NCBI RefSeq assembly: GCF_019059575.1
Contig: NW_024881572.1
Span: 372,001 to 436,000, forward strand
DNA length: 64,000 bases
Direction of reading: 5' to 3'
Source of the DNA: Amphibalanus amphitrite
Lineage: Eukaryota; Arthropoda; Thecostraca; Balanomorpha; Balanidae
Notes under the pieces: model-generated
The model's input: only the letters and a program-made list of their open reading frames with translations
Database searches by the model: none
What the model was told of the DNA's origin: nothing
Position numbers and translations under genes: made by a program
In this document: positions 49,001 to 54,284 of the stretch, one piece after another
How the letters are laid out: each line of letters opens with the position of its first letter
Position numbering within the stretch: position 1 is the first letter of the stretch

Positions 49001-51693
49001 GAACCCAGAGCAGCAGTGCAGTGGTGATACGGACGGCCGGACGGAAGTCGGGCGGGTCCCTCGGAGAGCCGCGGTCTGTCACGGTGACGGTCGGTGAAGT
49101 GTGAACACACAACCCGCCACTGGCCGCAGGAAATCGATGGGCCGGTGTGCAGGGCACCGAACGGCCCATAACTCCCCAAGAAATACAATGACATGGAGTG
49201 TCAGTCGCCGAGGCAGACTGGCCGAGAAACGGACGGAGTTTAGGGGAACAGCAGGGACTTAGGTTCGGGTCTTATACATAGACGCGAACCACAGGATATT
49301 GACAGGGGCTTCCCATTCTAAGCGCTGCAAGGTTTGGACCCAAGCATTTCTGGTTTTGTCTCTTCAGAGAAAGATGTCCTGCCATCCCGCCACAACTCAC
49401 ACCGATAAATGCCAACTCAGTTTTCCCATCCTTCGAAGCATCTATGGTACACATTTTTTCTTGAGCTGTAATTTGCACATGTGAATATTCTTGCCTTTAT
49501 GACATACCGTGAACCACCGGACCCCCCCCCCCCCCCTCCCGTATGTCTAGTATACCGCCCGACCGGCCCTGCATTCCAGCGACAAATACCGCCGACCATG
49601 TGACCGTGCACGTGCCTGCCGGCGCAATCCGATCCCCCGGCCGACAGCCGAGCGGCCGGCACTCTGACCAGTGCTCTGACCAATGGTCAGCGCCGACCGA
49701 CCCATGCGGCGCACATGACCGGCGACCGAACACGACACAACTGCGCCGCGGCGGCCATTGTGGCGCAGTGAGCGCAGGATGTTTACACATGGCAGGCGGT
49801 ATGGGAAACACTGCAGAGTGGCCAGGGGGTGATGACAAAATGAACGCATAAAAAGCAAACGCGAGCAGTAAGCACTCATATTGAAGGCATGTATAAGCGA
49901 TTTCGATGTTTTTTTTTCAGATACCACACAGATACCACCACACAGCGTGCATTTCTGAGGGAATGAGAGCATCCTTAGATAAGACACAGCGATCGATGTG
50001 ATCGGACTGGCAGGACGAAGACGACAGACTCCAAAGACAAACAGAGACCTCTGATTCTATCTGATGGCCCAGGCACGTGTGGCCGTTCGGCACTTACTGC
50101 GTATTTGACCAGCGTGGGGGGCTTGTCCAGCTTCTCTGGCTGGCTCGCCGTCGACGACCCTGCAACGAAAAACAGCCGGTGTAAAAATGGGACTAAACAC
50201 GGGACAAATCAATAAAGGTGAGTTATAGCCATGCACGAGCAGTCATTAATTTGAGCATTTTTATAAATGGCGACCGAAGAACATGATAACGACAGAAGCA
50301 AGATGTAATCGACAATGAGTCAGACAGAAAATATCCGGTAGTCTACCGATAATACAATGCCACAATCGACCACAGTCCAATGCCAGCTTCCCGTAGCCCT
50401 GAACTAGTACCGCATCCCATCGGGTGTTCAAAAACAACTCCACCGAGCCGCGGTGTAAAAGAGTCACTCCTGGGCCGCCCTAAAGCGGCGGTCCCATGGC
50501 AGACACCGCTCGGCCGTAGACGTTCTACTGAGAGCGCCAGTGACGGCCTCGGCCGGCGCGGCGGTCGAGGCAGAACCGACAGATATCATTCCCATTCCCT
50601 ACCGCTGAACAGTGAGCGATCCTCACAGCCAGCCGCGGACCGAGCTTCAGCTGGCGGACATCAGCTGACACTAGGGCGTCAATAAGCCGGTGCTGGGGCG
50701 GACTCCAACCGTAACCGGGCGGACACCAACGGACATCAGCTGACAGCTGATGACACGGAATCGCACCGACGACACACGACATGGGACCTGCCGCTTAATG
50801 ACCGTGACGCTGAGCTCAGCTGAGGCCCGGCACGGCCAGAGCCCTCACTGACACCTGACTTTGGACAGCGGTCACGTGTCTTACGAGTAGTCCTTACCTG
50901 ACGTGATTTCGGCTGGGCCAAGCAATGGTGATTGGATCGTCTCTTAGCCAGCACCCGGTACTGGAATGGCCCTCCATCTACGTCGGTAAAGACTCCCCAG
51001 GATTGGGATTATAATTATGTTCATATTGTTGAGATATGAAGTTAAATGTCGATAGTACCGACCAAGTCAGCCGTAGCGGGCCTGAGCAGAAGTCGCCCTG
51101 AGTCGGAGTCGGGTCGGTCAGCTGGGCTGTGCCGGCGGCGCCGCGCGGTCCGACACGAAAAGCCTCGTCCCTGGCCTTGGATGTGAACCGGTGACCGCGG
51201 CCCATATACCTGCACGCAACCAGCACCGACCGGCCTCGGCCGGTGCTGGGAGCGGGGAGACCCACCTCCACGGTCCAACGGTCGGTAATGAACGGCCCAT
51301 TACGGGCCATCGCTGTGGCGGGGCACGGACCCGATCGGCCGGCCGGCTATCGGAGGGCTCAGCGCGCCGCCAGGTCAGAATGGCCGACAGCCGGCAGGAA
51401 CGGCAGGCCATGGACGCCGAATTAGAAGTCCAGAAACAGCGAAAGGCGTTATAGCCGAGTCGGTAGATGGGGTGCTTTGAAAAGGGGGAGGGACTCAAAT
51501 TGATGAAGGGTGTGAGCCCAGGTGGGACTCGGCGGGTTGGACACGGTGAGCCTGACTCGGTGACCCGGTGAGTCGGTGAGTCGGTGAATCTGACTCGGGT
51601 GCTGGGGGAGGGGGCGGCCCGGGGGTCGGAGTCAGTGAGTGGGACTCGCGAGTCGCGGAGTCACGTACCGTCGGCGGTGGCCGCGGGCCGCAT
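6415..51693 (-). CDS. OXR1: OXR1/mustard-like TLDc protein, 16-exon gene model (835 aa)
   Basis: TLDc proteins of the OXR1/NCOA7 group protect cells against oxidative stress and bind the V-ATPase; no catalytic activity is established. The model joins 51693-51669, 50159-50098, 42011-41843, 37503-37328, 35579-35389, 35074-34507, 34166-34000, 30808-30705, 29456-29294, 28829-28720, 23724-23618, 23215-23135, 11607-11451, 10066-9945, 7301-7132 and 6550-6415. Every junction has AG acceptors and GT donors except one GC donor, all phases match, and the total is 836 codons with the stop. Domains by residue: LysM about 28-72, GRAM-like about 125-205, low-complexity acidic linker about 210-390, OXR1 middle region about 398-640, TLDc about 672-835 with the GTGE motif. 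The start used is the ATG at 51693, in a GCCGCC-ATG context. That exon could instead be internal, with a longer N terminus upstream. The family call is firm; the exact 5' end is not. Confidence 0.93.
6551..7131 (-). other. OXR1 intron with partial copies of the last exon's start
   Basis: The last exon's first ~35 bases plus acceptor (6517-6556) recur at about 6584-6624 and 6641-6681. The 6641 copy keeps a usable TTACAG acceptor (exon start near 6674) and reads GHYGLYLDDDL before leaving the homology. The 6584 copy has lost the AG. Confidence 0.85.
7132..7301 (-). CDS. OXR1: OXR1 exon, TLDc core
   Basis: Begins IFGALCSTPIHMSEHYYGTG and continues ETFLFTF and WSGENLYF. The GTGE motif is the TLDc hallmark. 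Acceptor TTTCTGCAG above 7301 and donor GTGAGT below 7132. Enters in phase 0 and leaves two bases (GA) for the Asp codon finished in the last exon. Confidence 0.95.
7302..9944 (-). other. OXR1 intron, nothing coding seen
   Basis: Contains one perfect TGACGTCA near 8199 and a long G run near 9174-9191. Open frames are short and overlap on both strands. Confidence 0.6.
9945..10066 (-). CDS. OXR1: OXR1 exon, TLDc start
   Basis: Encodes HPWSLIFSSSEHGFSLKSLY then YECPMLLFVQDTDEQ, the typical TLDc opening (PWxLxYxxxxHGxSLKxLYR...VLLVxxD). A C-rich tract and CACAG precede 10066; the donor is GTGGGT below 9945. Its first two bases complete a Gly codon with the previous exon, and it ends on a codon boundary. 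Confidence 0.94.
10067..11450 (-). other. OXR1 intron with a pair of CRE palindromes
   Basis: A G run lies near 10081-10094. Two perfect TGACGTCA sites lie at 11146-11153 and 11157-11164. Otherwise no recognised feature. Confidence 0.6.
11146..11164. promoter_or_regulatory. Two CRE-like TGACGTCA palindromes, 11 bp apart
   Basis: Both are perfect 8 bp CREB/ATF-type sites spaced about one helical turn, within a CpG-rich stretch. Regulatory use is inference. Confidence 0.5.
11451..11607 (-). CDS. OXR1: OXR1 exon leading into TLDc
   Basis: Encodes MGGMSDELRRALCSN and then MEFVPDLIGKSELLTDDIRK, ending KKIPPRVE. It corresponds to the segment before the TLDc domain in OXR1 (family pattern ...P-L-x-x-x-S-x-L-L...LPPR). 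Acceptor GGCAG above 11607, donor GTAAGA below 11451. It enters in phase 0, so it can accept either the exon ending at 23135 or the alternative first exon ending at 18380. Confidence 0.93.
12190..12450. repeat. 36 bp minisatellite, 7 full copies plus a partial
   Basis: Unit ACGAACACACTGTCCACC continuing ATCAAGACACCGTTCACT, starting at 12190 and every 36 bases to 12442. Units begin ACG or GAG in the order ACG, ACG, GAG, ACG, ACG, GAG, ACG, GAG. Because 36 is a multiple of 3, open frames run through it on both strands. Confidence 0.95.
13141..13258. repeat. 59 bp direct duplication
   Basis: Two adjacent near-identical copies beginning CAGCCACCGCGCTGCGCTGG and ending CTGTCTGCTCAG. No coding content. 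Confidence 0.9.
15777..15828. promoter_or_regulatory. Cluster of three CRE-like TGACGTCA palindromes
   Basis: Perfect TGACGTCA at 15777-15784, 15798-15805 and 15821-15828, spaced 21 and 23 bp (about two helical turns). It lies in CpG-rich DNA, about 2.6 kb into the intron after the short-isoform first exon. Regulatory role is inference. Confidence 0.5.
18380..18628 (-). CDS. OXR1: Alternative first coding exon of a short TLDc-only isoform
   Basis: Open frame from ATG at 18628 (GGCGCC-ATG context) to donor AAG-GTGAGC at 18380, 83 codons. It starts MSVTITELSEP, passes through a Glu/Pro-rich stretch, then reads RRISLADVEMYLRPFDWFGS and a Lys/Arg-rich tail ending KKQKK. It ends on a codon boundary and joins the exon at 11607 in phase, predicting a 277-residue protein with the whole TLDc domain but no LysM or GRAM region. 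Short TLDc-only isoforms from internal promoters are known for OXR1 and NCOA7. The flank above it is CpG-rich and I see no convincing acceptor for use as an internal exon, though an AG inside the exon before RRSMKRRIS cannot be excluded. Confidence 0.7.
20130..20279. mobile_element. hAT-like MITE, 150 bp
   Basis: Flanked by the 8 bp direct repeat CCCTGAAG (20122-20129 and 20280-20287). Ends are CAGTAGCGGCGGAAC and its imperfect inverse (CATAGGCGGCGGAAC). The 8 bp target duplication and CA...TG ends suit the hAT superfamily. Non-coding. Confidence 0.75.
21411..21735 (+). mobile_element. SINE-like retroposon, copy 1
   Basis: A 325 bp element ending in a (CAAA)n tail and flanked by the 12 bp direct repeat TCTACCACTCCC (21399-21410 and 21736-21747). 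A second copy on the other strand at 56138-56466 has the same 5' start and tail, so this is a full-length short family rather than a random truncation. No clear tRNA A and B boxes. It could also be the 3' end of an unseen LINE. Both copies share a short open frame (PQDTEILLLHAAT), probably just from low divergence. Confidence 0.8.
22273..22326 (+). repeat. GGGTC short tandem repeat
   Basis: Runs of GGGTC with occasional GGCTG units. Intronic. Confidence 0.85.
23135..23215 (-). CDS. OXR1: OXR1 exon, 27 codons, middle region
   Basis: An 81 nt exon in phase 0 at both ends, encoding VIKAPYVKLYSMIKS and ending SEEEFSE. Acceptor GCTCAG above 23215, donor GTAACC below 23135. It follows the SWE that ends the previous exon, matching the xxWEVVxxxEY segment of OXR1. 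Being a whole number of codons, it could be skipped without a frame change. Confidence 0.85.
23216..23617 (-). other. OXR1 intron, nothing seen
   Basis: About 400 bases with short CAGACA repeats near 23283-23310. No other feature. Confidence 0.6.
23618..23724 (-). CDS. OXR1: OXR1 exon, acidic linker before TLDc
   Basis: Encodes DIWECEEGDATASSD and ends LPKQLPKQSWE. Acceptor TCGACAG above 23724, donor GTGAGT below 23618. Its first two bases complete the Asp codon opened at the end of the 28720-28829 exon. The acidic run followed by WE fits the loop before the TLDc region in OXR1. Confidence 0.88.
24940..25314. repeat. Degenerate GGCCCTCACGACGGTCT tandem repeat
   Basis: About ten imperfect units of roughly 30-40 bp built on CCCTCACGACGGTCT and GGGCCCC, inside the larger inverted-repeat element. 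Old and diverged. Confidence 0.6.
25315..26316. mobile_element. TTAA-flanked, piggyBac-like element, copy B
   Basis: Ends TTAACCCGCGCACCGACGGG and inverse. The ACCGACGGGGG motif is doubled at the left end. Both ends have a long G-run/C-run hairpin with a CGGAT-type loop. The interior is nearly the same as copy G but inverted relative to it: a shared 67-codon stretch differs at only three residues. No transposase. Confidence 0.85.
28720..28829 (-). CDS. OXR1: OXR1 exon, conserved middle domain
   Basis: Encodes CDQLYHFIQYWAPEIYGS, then ERGFELVDSDS. The vertebrate counterpart reads DHLYxFFxQWSPEIY, so the match is direct. Acceptor CCCCGCAG above 28829, donor GTGAGT below 28720. Its first base completes the Lys codon from the previous exon. 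Confidence 0.93.
28830..29293 (-). other. OXR1 intron, nothing seen
   Basis: About 460 bases with no repeat, exon or motif that I recognise. Confidence 0.6.
29294..29456 (-). CDS. OXR1: OXR1 exon, conserved middle domain
   Basis: Encodes DDPPLYLCLIMGKRRGRK and ends SEFWFSIPREK, corresponding to PLYLCLxVGKPMRK...YWFAVPxER in OXR1. Acceptor CCCCGCAG above 29456, donor GTGAGT below 29294. Two bases (AA) carry over to the next exon. Confidence 0.93.
29457..30704 (-). other. OXR1 intron, nothing seen
   Basis: AT-richer centre with a short CACACG run near 30350. No exon or element recognised. Confidence 0.6.
30705..30808 (-). CDS. OXR1: OXR1 exon, linker region
   Basis: Encodes RSSVDRKPKSQGSFGGYKNL and ends SLFTSFD. 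Acceptor GCGACAG above 30808, donor GTGAGT below 30705. It joins in phase to the exon starting LIPKP. Ser/Lys-rich, so less conserved than its neighbours; support comes mainly from phase and position. Confidence 0.86.
30809..33999 (-). other. OXR1 intron with small repeats
   Basis: A short CACGACCACCACAC duplication lies at about 32150-32225 and a GGGGGC run at about 32303-32335. The 33430-33900 part is AT-rich. No exon seen. Confidence 0.6.
34000..34166 (-). CDS. OXR1: OXR1 exon, SHPLTW segment
   Basis: Encodes LLKRLSHPLTWMESLSGTQD, then an ENIPKSMLSNVVSSVSS tail. Acceptor CCGACAG above 34166, donor GTGAGG below 34000. It starts in phase 0 and leaves AG, which the next exon completes as Arg. 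Confidence 0.88.
34167..34506 (-). other. OXR1 intron, nothing seen
   Basis: About 340 bases; short GGTCAG-type repeats at 34180-34290 only. Confidence 0.6.
34507..35074 (-). CDS. OXR1: OXR1 large linker exon, Pro/Glu-rich
   Basis: The largest exon, 189 codons. It begins PDLPAPEVYHAPPKG, passes through an Ala/Thr/Pro run and long Glu-rich stretches, and ends ELDETKKQK at donor GTACGA. The acceptor is CATTCCAG above 35074. Composition fits a disordered linker between the GRAM-like region and the conserved middle region; this linker varies widely in length across the family. The plus strand is also open here, but only as a shadow of the GC-rich codons. Confidence 0.88.
35075..35388 (-). other. 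OXR1 intron, nothing seen
   Basis: About 310 bases without recognised features. Confidence 0.6.
35389..35579 (-). CDS. OXR1: OXR1 exon, GRAM-like domain
   Basis: Encodes GVVTGTLLVTPNCLMFDPNV, then SDPLVLEHGADKY and VMVPMDYIVSAALYTDIAH. The vertebrate OXR1 counterpart reads GxVSGVLLVTPNxxMFDP...DPLV. Acceptor CCCCACAG above 35579, donor GTGAGT below 35389. Partial copies of its acceptor and first ~50 bases lie upstream in the intron. Confidence 0.95.
35580..37327 (-). other. OXR1 intron with partial GRAM-exon copies and a G-rich minisatellite
   Basis: A good partial copy of the GRAM exon start plus acceptor lies at about 35611-35665 (reads VTGTLLVTPNCLMFDL, with its CTCACAG acceptor kept). 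A weaker one at about 35761-35800 reads PNCFMYDF. A GGGGCAGGGGACA minisatellite follows at 36195-36520. The rest shows nothing. Confidence 0.85.
36195..36520 (+). repeat. G-rich minisatellite (GGGACAGGGGCAGGGG type)
   Basis: About 325 bases of short units mixing GGGGCA, GGGACA and GGGGTA. Many consecutive runs of four or more G on the plus strand could form G-quadruplexes; the transcribed RNA of OXR1 would be C-rich. The long Pro/Val frame on the minus strand is a by-product. Confidence 0.9.
37328..37503 (-). CDS. OXR1: OXR1 exon, Ala-rich linker into GRAM-like domain
   Basis: Starts with an Ala/Gly/Glu-rich stretch (DAAAGGAQKEAGAEER) and ends DCLMKYVKIKTRHITDGQ, matching the FLKIxxKYIT...G that opens the GRAM-like domain of OXR1. 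Acceptor GTCAGCAG above 37503, donor GTGGGG below 37328. Its first two bases complete an Asp codon with the G left by the LysM exon. Confidence 0.9.
38180..38576. repeat. Degenerate minisatellite, LINE target
   Basis: Irregular units of roughly 30 bp and longer around TCCCTCAGCTGACCC and GGGTGTGGTGG. The last 83 bases (38494-38576) recur with two mismatches at 41169-41251 on the far side of the LINE. Confidence 0.8.
38600..40066 (+). CDS. LINE reverse transcriptase region
   Basis: Begins MDELVRQLNSLKLKKTPGPD, the N-terminal RT block common in non-LTR elements. It then shows AFDFSRAYDTADH (motif A Asp), GLPQGTVLAPTLF (motif B) and YMYADDTATL (motif C, the catalytic YADD). A thumb/connection region follows, to the TAG at 40064-40066. 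There are no frameshifts within it, so the copy is fairly young. The usual endonuclease domain is absent owing to 5' truncation. Confidence 0.92.
   Translation: MDELVRQLNSLKLKKTPGPDGITAEMLLHLGPTARRELLHAINSSWQEGAVPREWRQATICPIPKAGKDKRLISSYRPIALTSHVSKLVERLVLSRLNHVVAARNLIPPEQVGFREGRSVEDSLGRLVQQVQDGWQRPRSRKKQPADGETAQRYVLTAFDFSRAYDTADHRLLRVRLLQQGIPLCLITWIWSFLRDRRAHTEVNGTKSRERIFRAGLPQGTVLAPTLFLLWAAPLADALKKIPGTTPYMYADDTATLCSGNTILVARRRAQQAADVLVQWAIASKMRVASEKTQVLVLSQAPKDAVDCYIKVAGETVAAGAQLKLLGVTLDRTLHFGAHCRNLRQKTRPRIAQLKRLTGRDWGLREQQRRAVANGYVRGPQEHAAAAWLPATPASHVEILEREVRAAARVITRCPVSTRTHALLAEAGMPPVSARRLSLAARFLAKARALPREDPLRTVADEVVPARLSSVTGWRQVGTEVWEAAGVS
40067..41098 (+). CDS. LINE RNase H region and C-terminal zinc-binding segment
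   Basis: Continues the same frame after the TAG (PIEPILASRQPPWVTTNG). RNase H signatures: VWTDGAADGG (first Asp), SYRAELVALNAAL (Glu), VVCTDSQAALRRL (second Asp), WIPSHCGIPGNERADQLAKD (His and last Asp). A Cys/His-rich segment follows, from CAQCSDRGCRAGWCRACGEE to HVLLRCPAL, typical of LINE ORF2 C termini. Stop TAG at 41096-41098. Confidence 0.9.
   Translation, partial: PIEPILASRQPPWVTTNGVTFRLDVGPGLPPRAASAQTKLEVATLHLSGLPQCATWVWTDGAADGGVASGGAGALLELPDGETRELRVAAGKLCSSYRAELVALNAALEYLRQHPAHTEDPVVVCTDSQAALRRLQEGPSAQSSPLATAIWDSLLELSSSGRQVLLQWIPSHCGIPGNERADQLAKDASTLPQEDVPVDVTTVYRAAARLARARTTSQWPPGWYRTLMEGRPPPPVRGPNRLDAVETHQLRAGHWSGSAQYLHRIGRHPSPECAQCSDRGCRAGWCRACGEEADTPDHVLLRCPALMNARLRIFGTIFPSLSDVRRDDAVAALARVARYLQSR
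41843..42011 (-). CDS. OXR1: OXR1 LysM exon
   Basis: Encodes VQERDTLTSIAARFDCLPTE and NRLNARLVFPGQVLLVPS, a complete LysM fold signature (DTL..IA..F......L...N.L......GQ.L.VP). Acceptor CCTCAG above 42011. The donor is CAG-GCGAGT, a GC rather than GT donor: it is the only nearby site that gives the one-base carry needed to join the exon at 37503 in phase. Confidence 0.92.
42957..42997 (+). repeat. (GA)n microsatellite
   Basis: About 20 GA units in a purine-rich context; it creates a Ser/Leu-repeat open frame on the other strand that is not a gene. Confidence 0.95.
43173..43385. repeat. Degenerate AACAAACAGAACTGCTGA tandem repeat
   Basis: About eight imperfect units of 22-28 bp. Confidence 0.75.
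45275..47833. mobile_element. Foldback-type element with about 400 bp inverted repeats
   Basis: Arms 45275 to about 45673-45700 and about 47425-47833 are near-perfect inverses, starting TGTTACAGTTAGTATGCG. TATA lies at both outer edges (45271-45274, 47834-47837), consistent with a 4 bp duplication. Each arm is built of repeated palindromic blocks of GTTGCAAACTA and AACTAGTT. The inner arm edge carries a TGGYGGATCCAGAGG motif resembling other transposon ends. The middle holds TTAA copy C (46076-47223). No transposase; superfamily not assigned. Confidence 0.85.
46076..47223. mobile_element. TTAA-flanked, piggyBac-like element, copy C
   Basis: TTAA ends with TTAACCCTCGCCCCGC on the left and the inverse of TTAACCCGCGCACCGC on the right. 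The right end has the doubled terminal motif and a G-run/C-run hairpin with a CAAATTG loop. The interior is AGGTCA-rich and aligns in inverted orientation with copy D. Non-coding. Confidence 0.82.
48350..48535. repeat. CTGAGCCAC-type 9 bp repeat
   Basis: About 20 imperfect 9 bp units; a Gln/Ser/Ala frame on the minus strand results from the period. Confidence 0.8.
48640..48735 (+). repeat. 20 bp tandem repeat GCGGACAGAGGGACGGAGAG
   Basis: About four copies, purine-rich, intronic. Confidence 0.85.
50098..50159 (-). CDS. OXR1: OXR1 exon just before LysM
   Basis: A 62 nt exon encoding SSTASQPEKLDKPPTLVKYA. Acceptor TTCGTTGCAG above 50159, donor GTAAGT below 50098. The ending TLVKYA plus VQERDTL of the next exon matches the xxIEYTVxxRDSLN that opens LysM in vertebrate OXR1. 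Its first two bases need a one-base carry, which both candidate upstream exons (51669 and 60881) supply. Confidence 0.9.
50160..51668 (-). other. OXR1 intron, nothing coding seen
   Basis: GC-rich with short repeats of GACTCGGTGAG at 51520-51600. No exon recognised. Confidence 0.6.
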
Positions 51694-51752
51694 GGCGGCG
51701 CGCTGGACCGCGGCGATCCGTTCCGTCCAGTCCGGTCCGGTCTGCCGCAGCT
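51669..51752 (-). CDS. OXR1: OXR1 5' exon: start exon (ATG 51693) or internal exon
   Basis: Donor ACG-GTACGT at 51669 with a one-base carry. Two readings fit. As a start exon, the ATG at 51693 in a GCCGCC-ATG context gives MRPAATADG. As an internal exon from an acceptor after a TG repeat at 51752, it reads ELRQTGPDWTERIAAVQRAA and then joins the same frame. The 84 nt form is in phase with the exon at 60881. The GC- and CpG-rich DNA just above favours a promoter; the protein-like upstream frame favours the internal reading. I cannot decide between them. Confidence 0.65.
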
Positions 51753-51914
51753 CTCACACACACACACAGGGCGCGCGCGGCAGCGGCCGGCTGCGGCGGC
51801 CCGCCGCCAGGGGCGCCGTCATCGATCGACAGCGGCCGCTCTGCCGGCGCCCGGCCCCCGATCGATGGCCGAGAGCCACCGGCCGCGGCCGCCACCGCCG
51901 GTCCTCTCGCGGGC

Positions 51915-52195
51915 AGGATAGGACAGGGAAGGGCAGGGCAGAGCAGGCGGACAGATTCCCTGTCCCCCACGACAGACCATAGGGACACAGCCACCCGCTG
52001 TGTCCGGCCGCGGCCGGTCTTCTCCCGGCCCGGACACGACAGAACAGAACACAGAGTAAGACAGGATAGGACAGGCGAACAGATTCCCTGTCCTCTCAGG
52101 CGGAACACGGGGATACAGACACCAGCCCCGACCCGACCCGGACAAGACAGGACGGGACAGGAAAGGCGAACATATTCCTTGTCCTCCCAGGTAGA
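51915..52195. repeat. Degenerate repeat, about three copies, next to the 51.7 kb exon
   Basis: Units of roughly 115-120 bp containing GGACAGG and GGCGAACAGATTCCCTGTCC variants near 51950, 52077 and 52165. Directly upstream of the candidate start exon. Confidence 0.65.
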
Positions 52196-52639
52196 AGACC
52201 TGGGTGACAGGCTAGTGACAATAGCTCAATTCGTCGAGCAGATTGCTGGCTCATTCGCTTTTCGATTATCGTAACCAGCTGAGAGGCCGCTGACAGAAGA
52301 CAATCTTAGTTTCGTGCGATGTTTAAAGGTAGTGTGCCAGCTTTCCTGGACCGTATGGAGTTAATGGCCCAGATAAGGAGAACCGGATTTTTAGAACTTA
52401 TCCATACCTTCAAAACTCATGGAAACGTCTTAAATTCTTCAAATTTTGAGTACCCCAGTGCGAAATTCGCCCCGACGGGTTGTCGGTCGTACCCCAACCA
52501 CATTTCACACCACTATGAACAATAAATGCACACACTGAAATCGCTATTACCGATATGCTCATCCAATCAAGTTTCGATAAACCCGTTCATCATCAGCTCC
52601 TGCGGTTTCGAACACGCCTGTTAGGTGGTGCGGTAGACC

Positions 52640-52857
52640 GCGCCCAAAGCCAGGGCCCCGGTAACGTGAGGTAGCCGAGTCAGGGCAGCGTGCGCTGACC
52701 CAAGCCGGAGCCGCGCGTCCTCCCGGTGTCATGTGATAGCCCGGGGCTGCCCGCGGGGATGCGGTAGACTGCGCCCAAAGCTGCGGCCCCGGCTTGGGTC
52801 AGCGCACGCTGCCCCGACTCGGCTACCTCACGTTACCGGGGCCCTGGCTTTGGGCGC
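52640..52857. repeat. Perfect-looking foldback, about 75 bp arms
   Basis: Arms 52640-52713 and 52783-52857 are near-perfect inverses around a ~70 bp spacer. GCGGTAGAC-YGCGCCCAAAGC also occurs as a direct repeat at 52630 and 52761. Transcribed RNA could form a long hairpin. No terminal duplication found, so an element call is uncertain. Confidence 0.8.
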
Positions 52858-53559
52858 GGCTTCTGCTCATACTTTGTGGTGCGGTGGTGGTGCGTCGGTC
52901 TGCGCGCTCTGACTTCGGCCAAGAAAAATGCGTCAGCTGATCATTGTCATTTCTGCCACTTGCGTGTGGTGAAATGGGGTCATAACTTATGAGACGGCTT
53001 TTTCATATCAATTATTTTACATAAAATCATATTTCAAACCATAAATAATGTTCGACAGCCAAATAAAAGAAACAATACCAATACAGGCTTACAGTTTTAG
53101 GCTCGACATTGTGTTGTCTACGATTAGACAGCTGATAACTCATTCCCGTACGTCGTATGGTCGTAACACTATAATGACCTTTGCTTATTGTCACATGTGC
53201 GCCGCATTCGCGATTGTTGCCGACGCCTGTTTGCAGGTGAGCGCACTACAGTTGTTATACATATCTAAAAACCGATAAACTTTTAGGCGAAAAAGGCACT
53301 ATTCCAGGCCCATTTTTTATTTTTTTGCGATATTAGGTAAAAACAGAAGCTTCTTATCCTAGGAAAAATAAAATGGGAAATCTTTCAAAGGTGGCACACT
53401 ACCTTTAATAGGATTCGATGTCGGCGATCCTACACGACAGGAGACTATTCAAATCAGTCGAGTGTTCTCATTGCCCAGAGGCAGCACCAGTCCGAACAGC
53501 AGCGTTCTGTGAGCTGTGGCTGCACTGGCTGCAGCCCCGGTGGCGGAGAGCCGCAGCGT

Positions 53560-53634
53560 TCAGCCCGGAGCGGCCGCGGCGGTCAGCCCGGAGCGGCCGC
53601 GGCGGTCAGCCCGGAGCGGCCGCGGCGGTCAGCC
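53560..53634 (+). repeat. 23 bp tandem repeat, 3 copies
   Basis: Unit TCAGCCCGGAGCGGCCGCGG plus CGG, at 53560, 53583 and 53606. Confidence 0.95.
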
Positions 53635-54284
53635 ATCGCCTCTCGGTGCTCCCGTTTGACGAGGCCTCCGCAAACAGATCCGAGCCACATCTGAGGCGAG
53701 CGGCTCCCCGGGGCACCGTCCGACCACTCAGGGCCAGAGCGGTCTCTCAGCGAGATGACGGTACCTCCCAGAGCCGCCGCTGCTTAAACTCCTCAAATCG
53801 ACAGCCGATACAACTTCCAGAAACAGTGCCGGCGCAACAATATACCATTCAGACCAGCTGCTGAACATTGAAGCACCACTGTTATAAACTTCAGAACCAT
53901 TCCAGCATCAGAAGACGTCTGTTTCCCGCTCGGCTCATAGACCAGCTTAGCTACTTAGGCATAGTCCCACAATCACATCGCTGTCAGCCCTAAGGGCCAG
54001 ACCAAACCAGGGTTAGTCTGTGTGCGCAGTTGAGGACATGCTGTCCGTTTTTCTCAGCGCCACCACGCGGCGAAACTGGCAACCAGCCACACGTGGAGGG
54101 GCGCGATGGGAGTGCGGAAGCATCAGTCAGCGACGCGCCTTTCCCGCCGCACTCAGCCTTCCGATGAGAATAGATGGCCGCCGTCCGGCTGGTATGGAAA
54201 CAGACGGCCCCCGCACATTGGCAGGCGGGGTGGGCTTGGATAAAGTACGGCTGTAAGGGCACTGGGGTCCGAAACAGTCATAAC

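Larger units (their letters stand above)
42012..50097 (-). other. OXR1 intron: simple repeats and a nested foldback element
   Basis: Contains a (GA)n run at about 42957-42997, an AACAAACAGAACTGCTGA repeat at about 43173-43385, the long inverted-repeat element 45275-47833, a CTGAGCCAC repeat at about 48350-48535, and a GCGGACAGAGGGACGGAGAG repeat at about 48640-48735. Other stretches (42050-42900, 43400-45270, 48740-50097) show no exon. The largest frames are products of these repeats. Confidence 0.6.

Noticed and set aside
48327-49169. 280-codon minus-strand frame
   Set aside because: Built from the 9 bp and 20 bp tandem repeats, with Ser/Pro/Leu low complexity; inside an intron.
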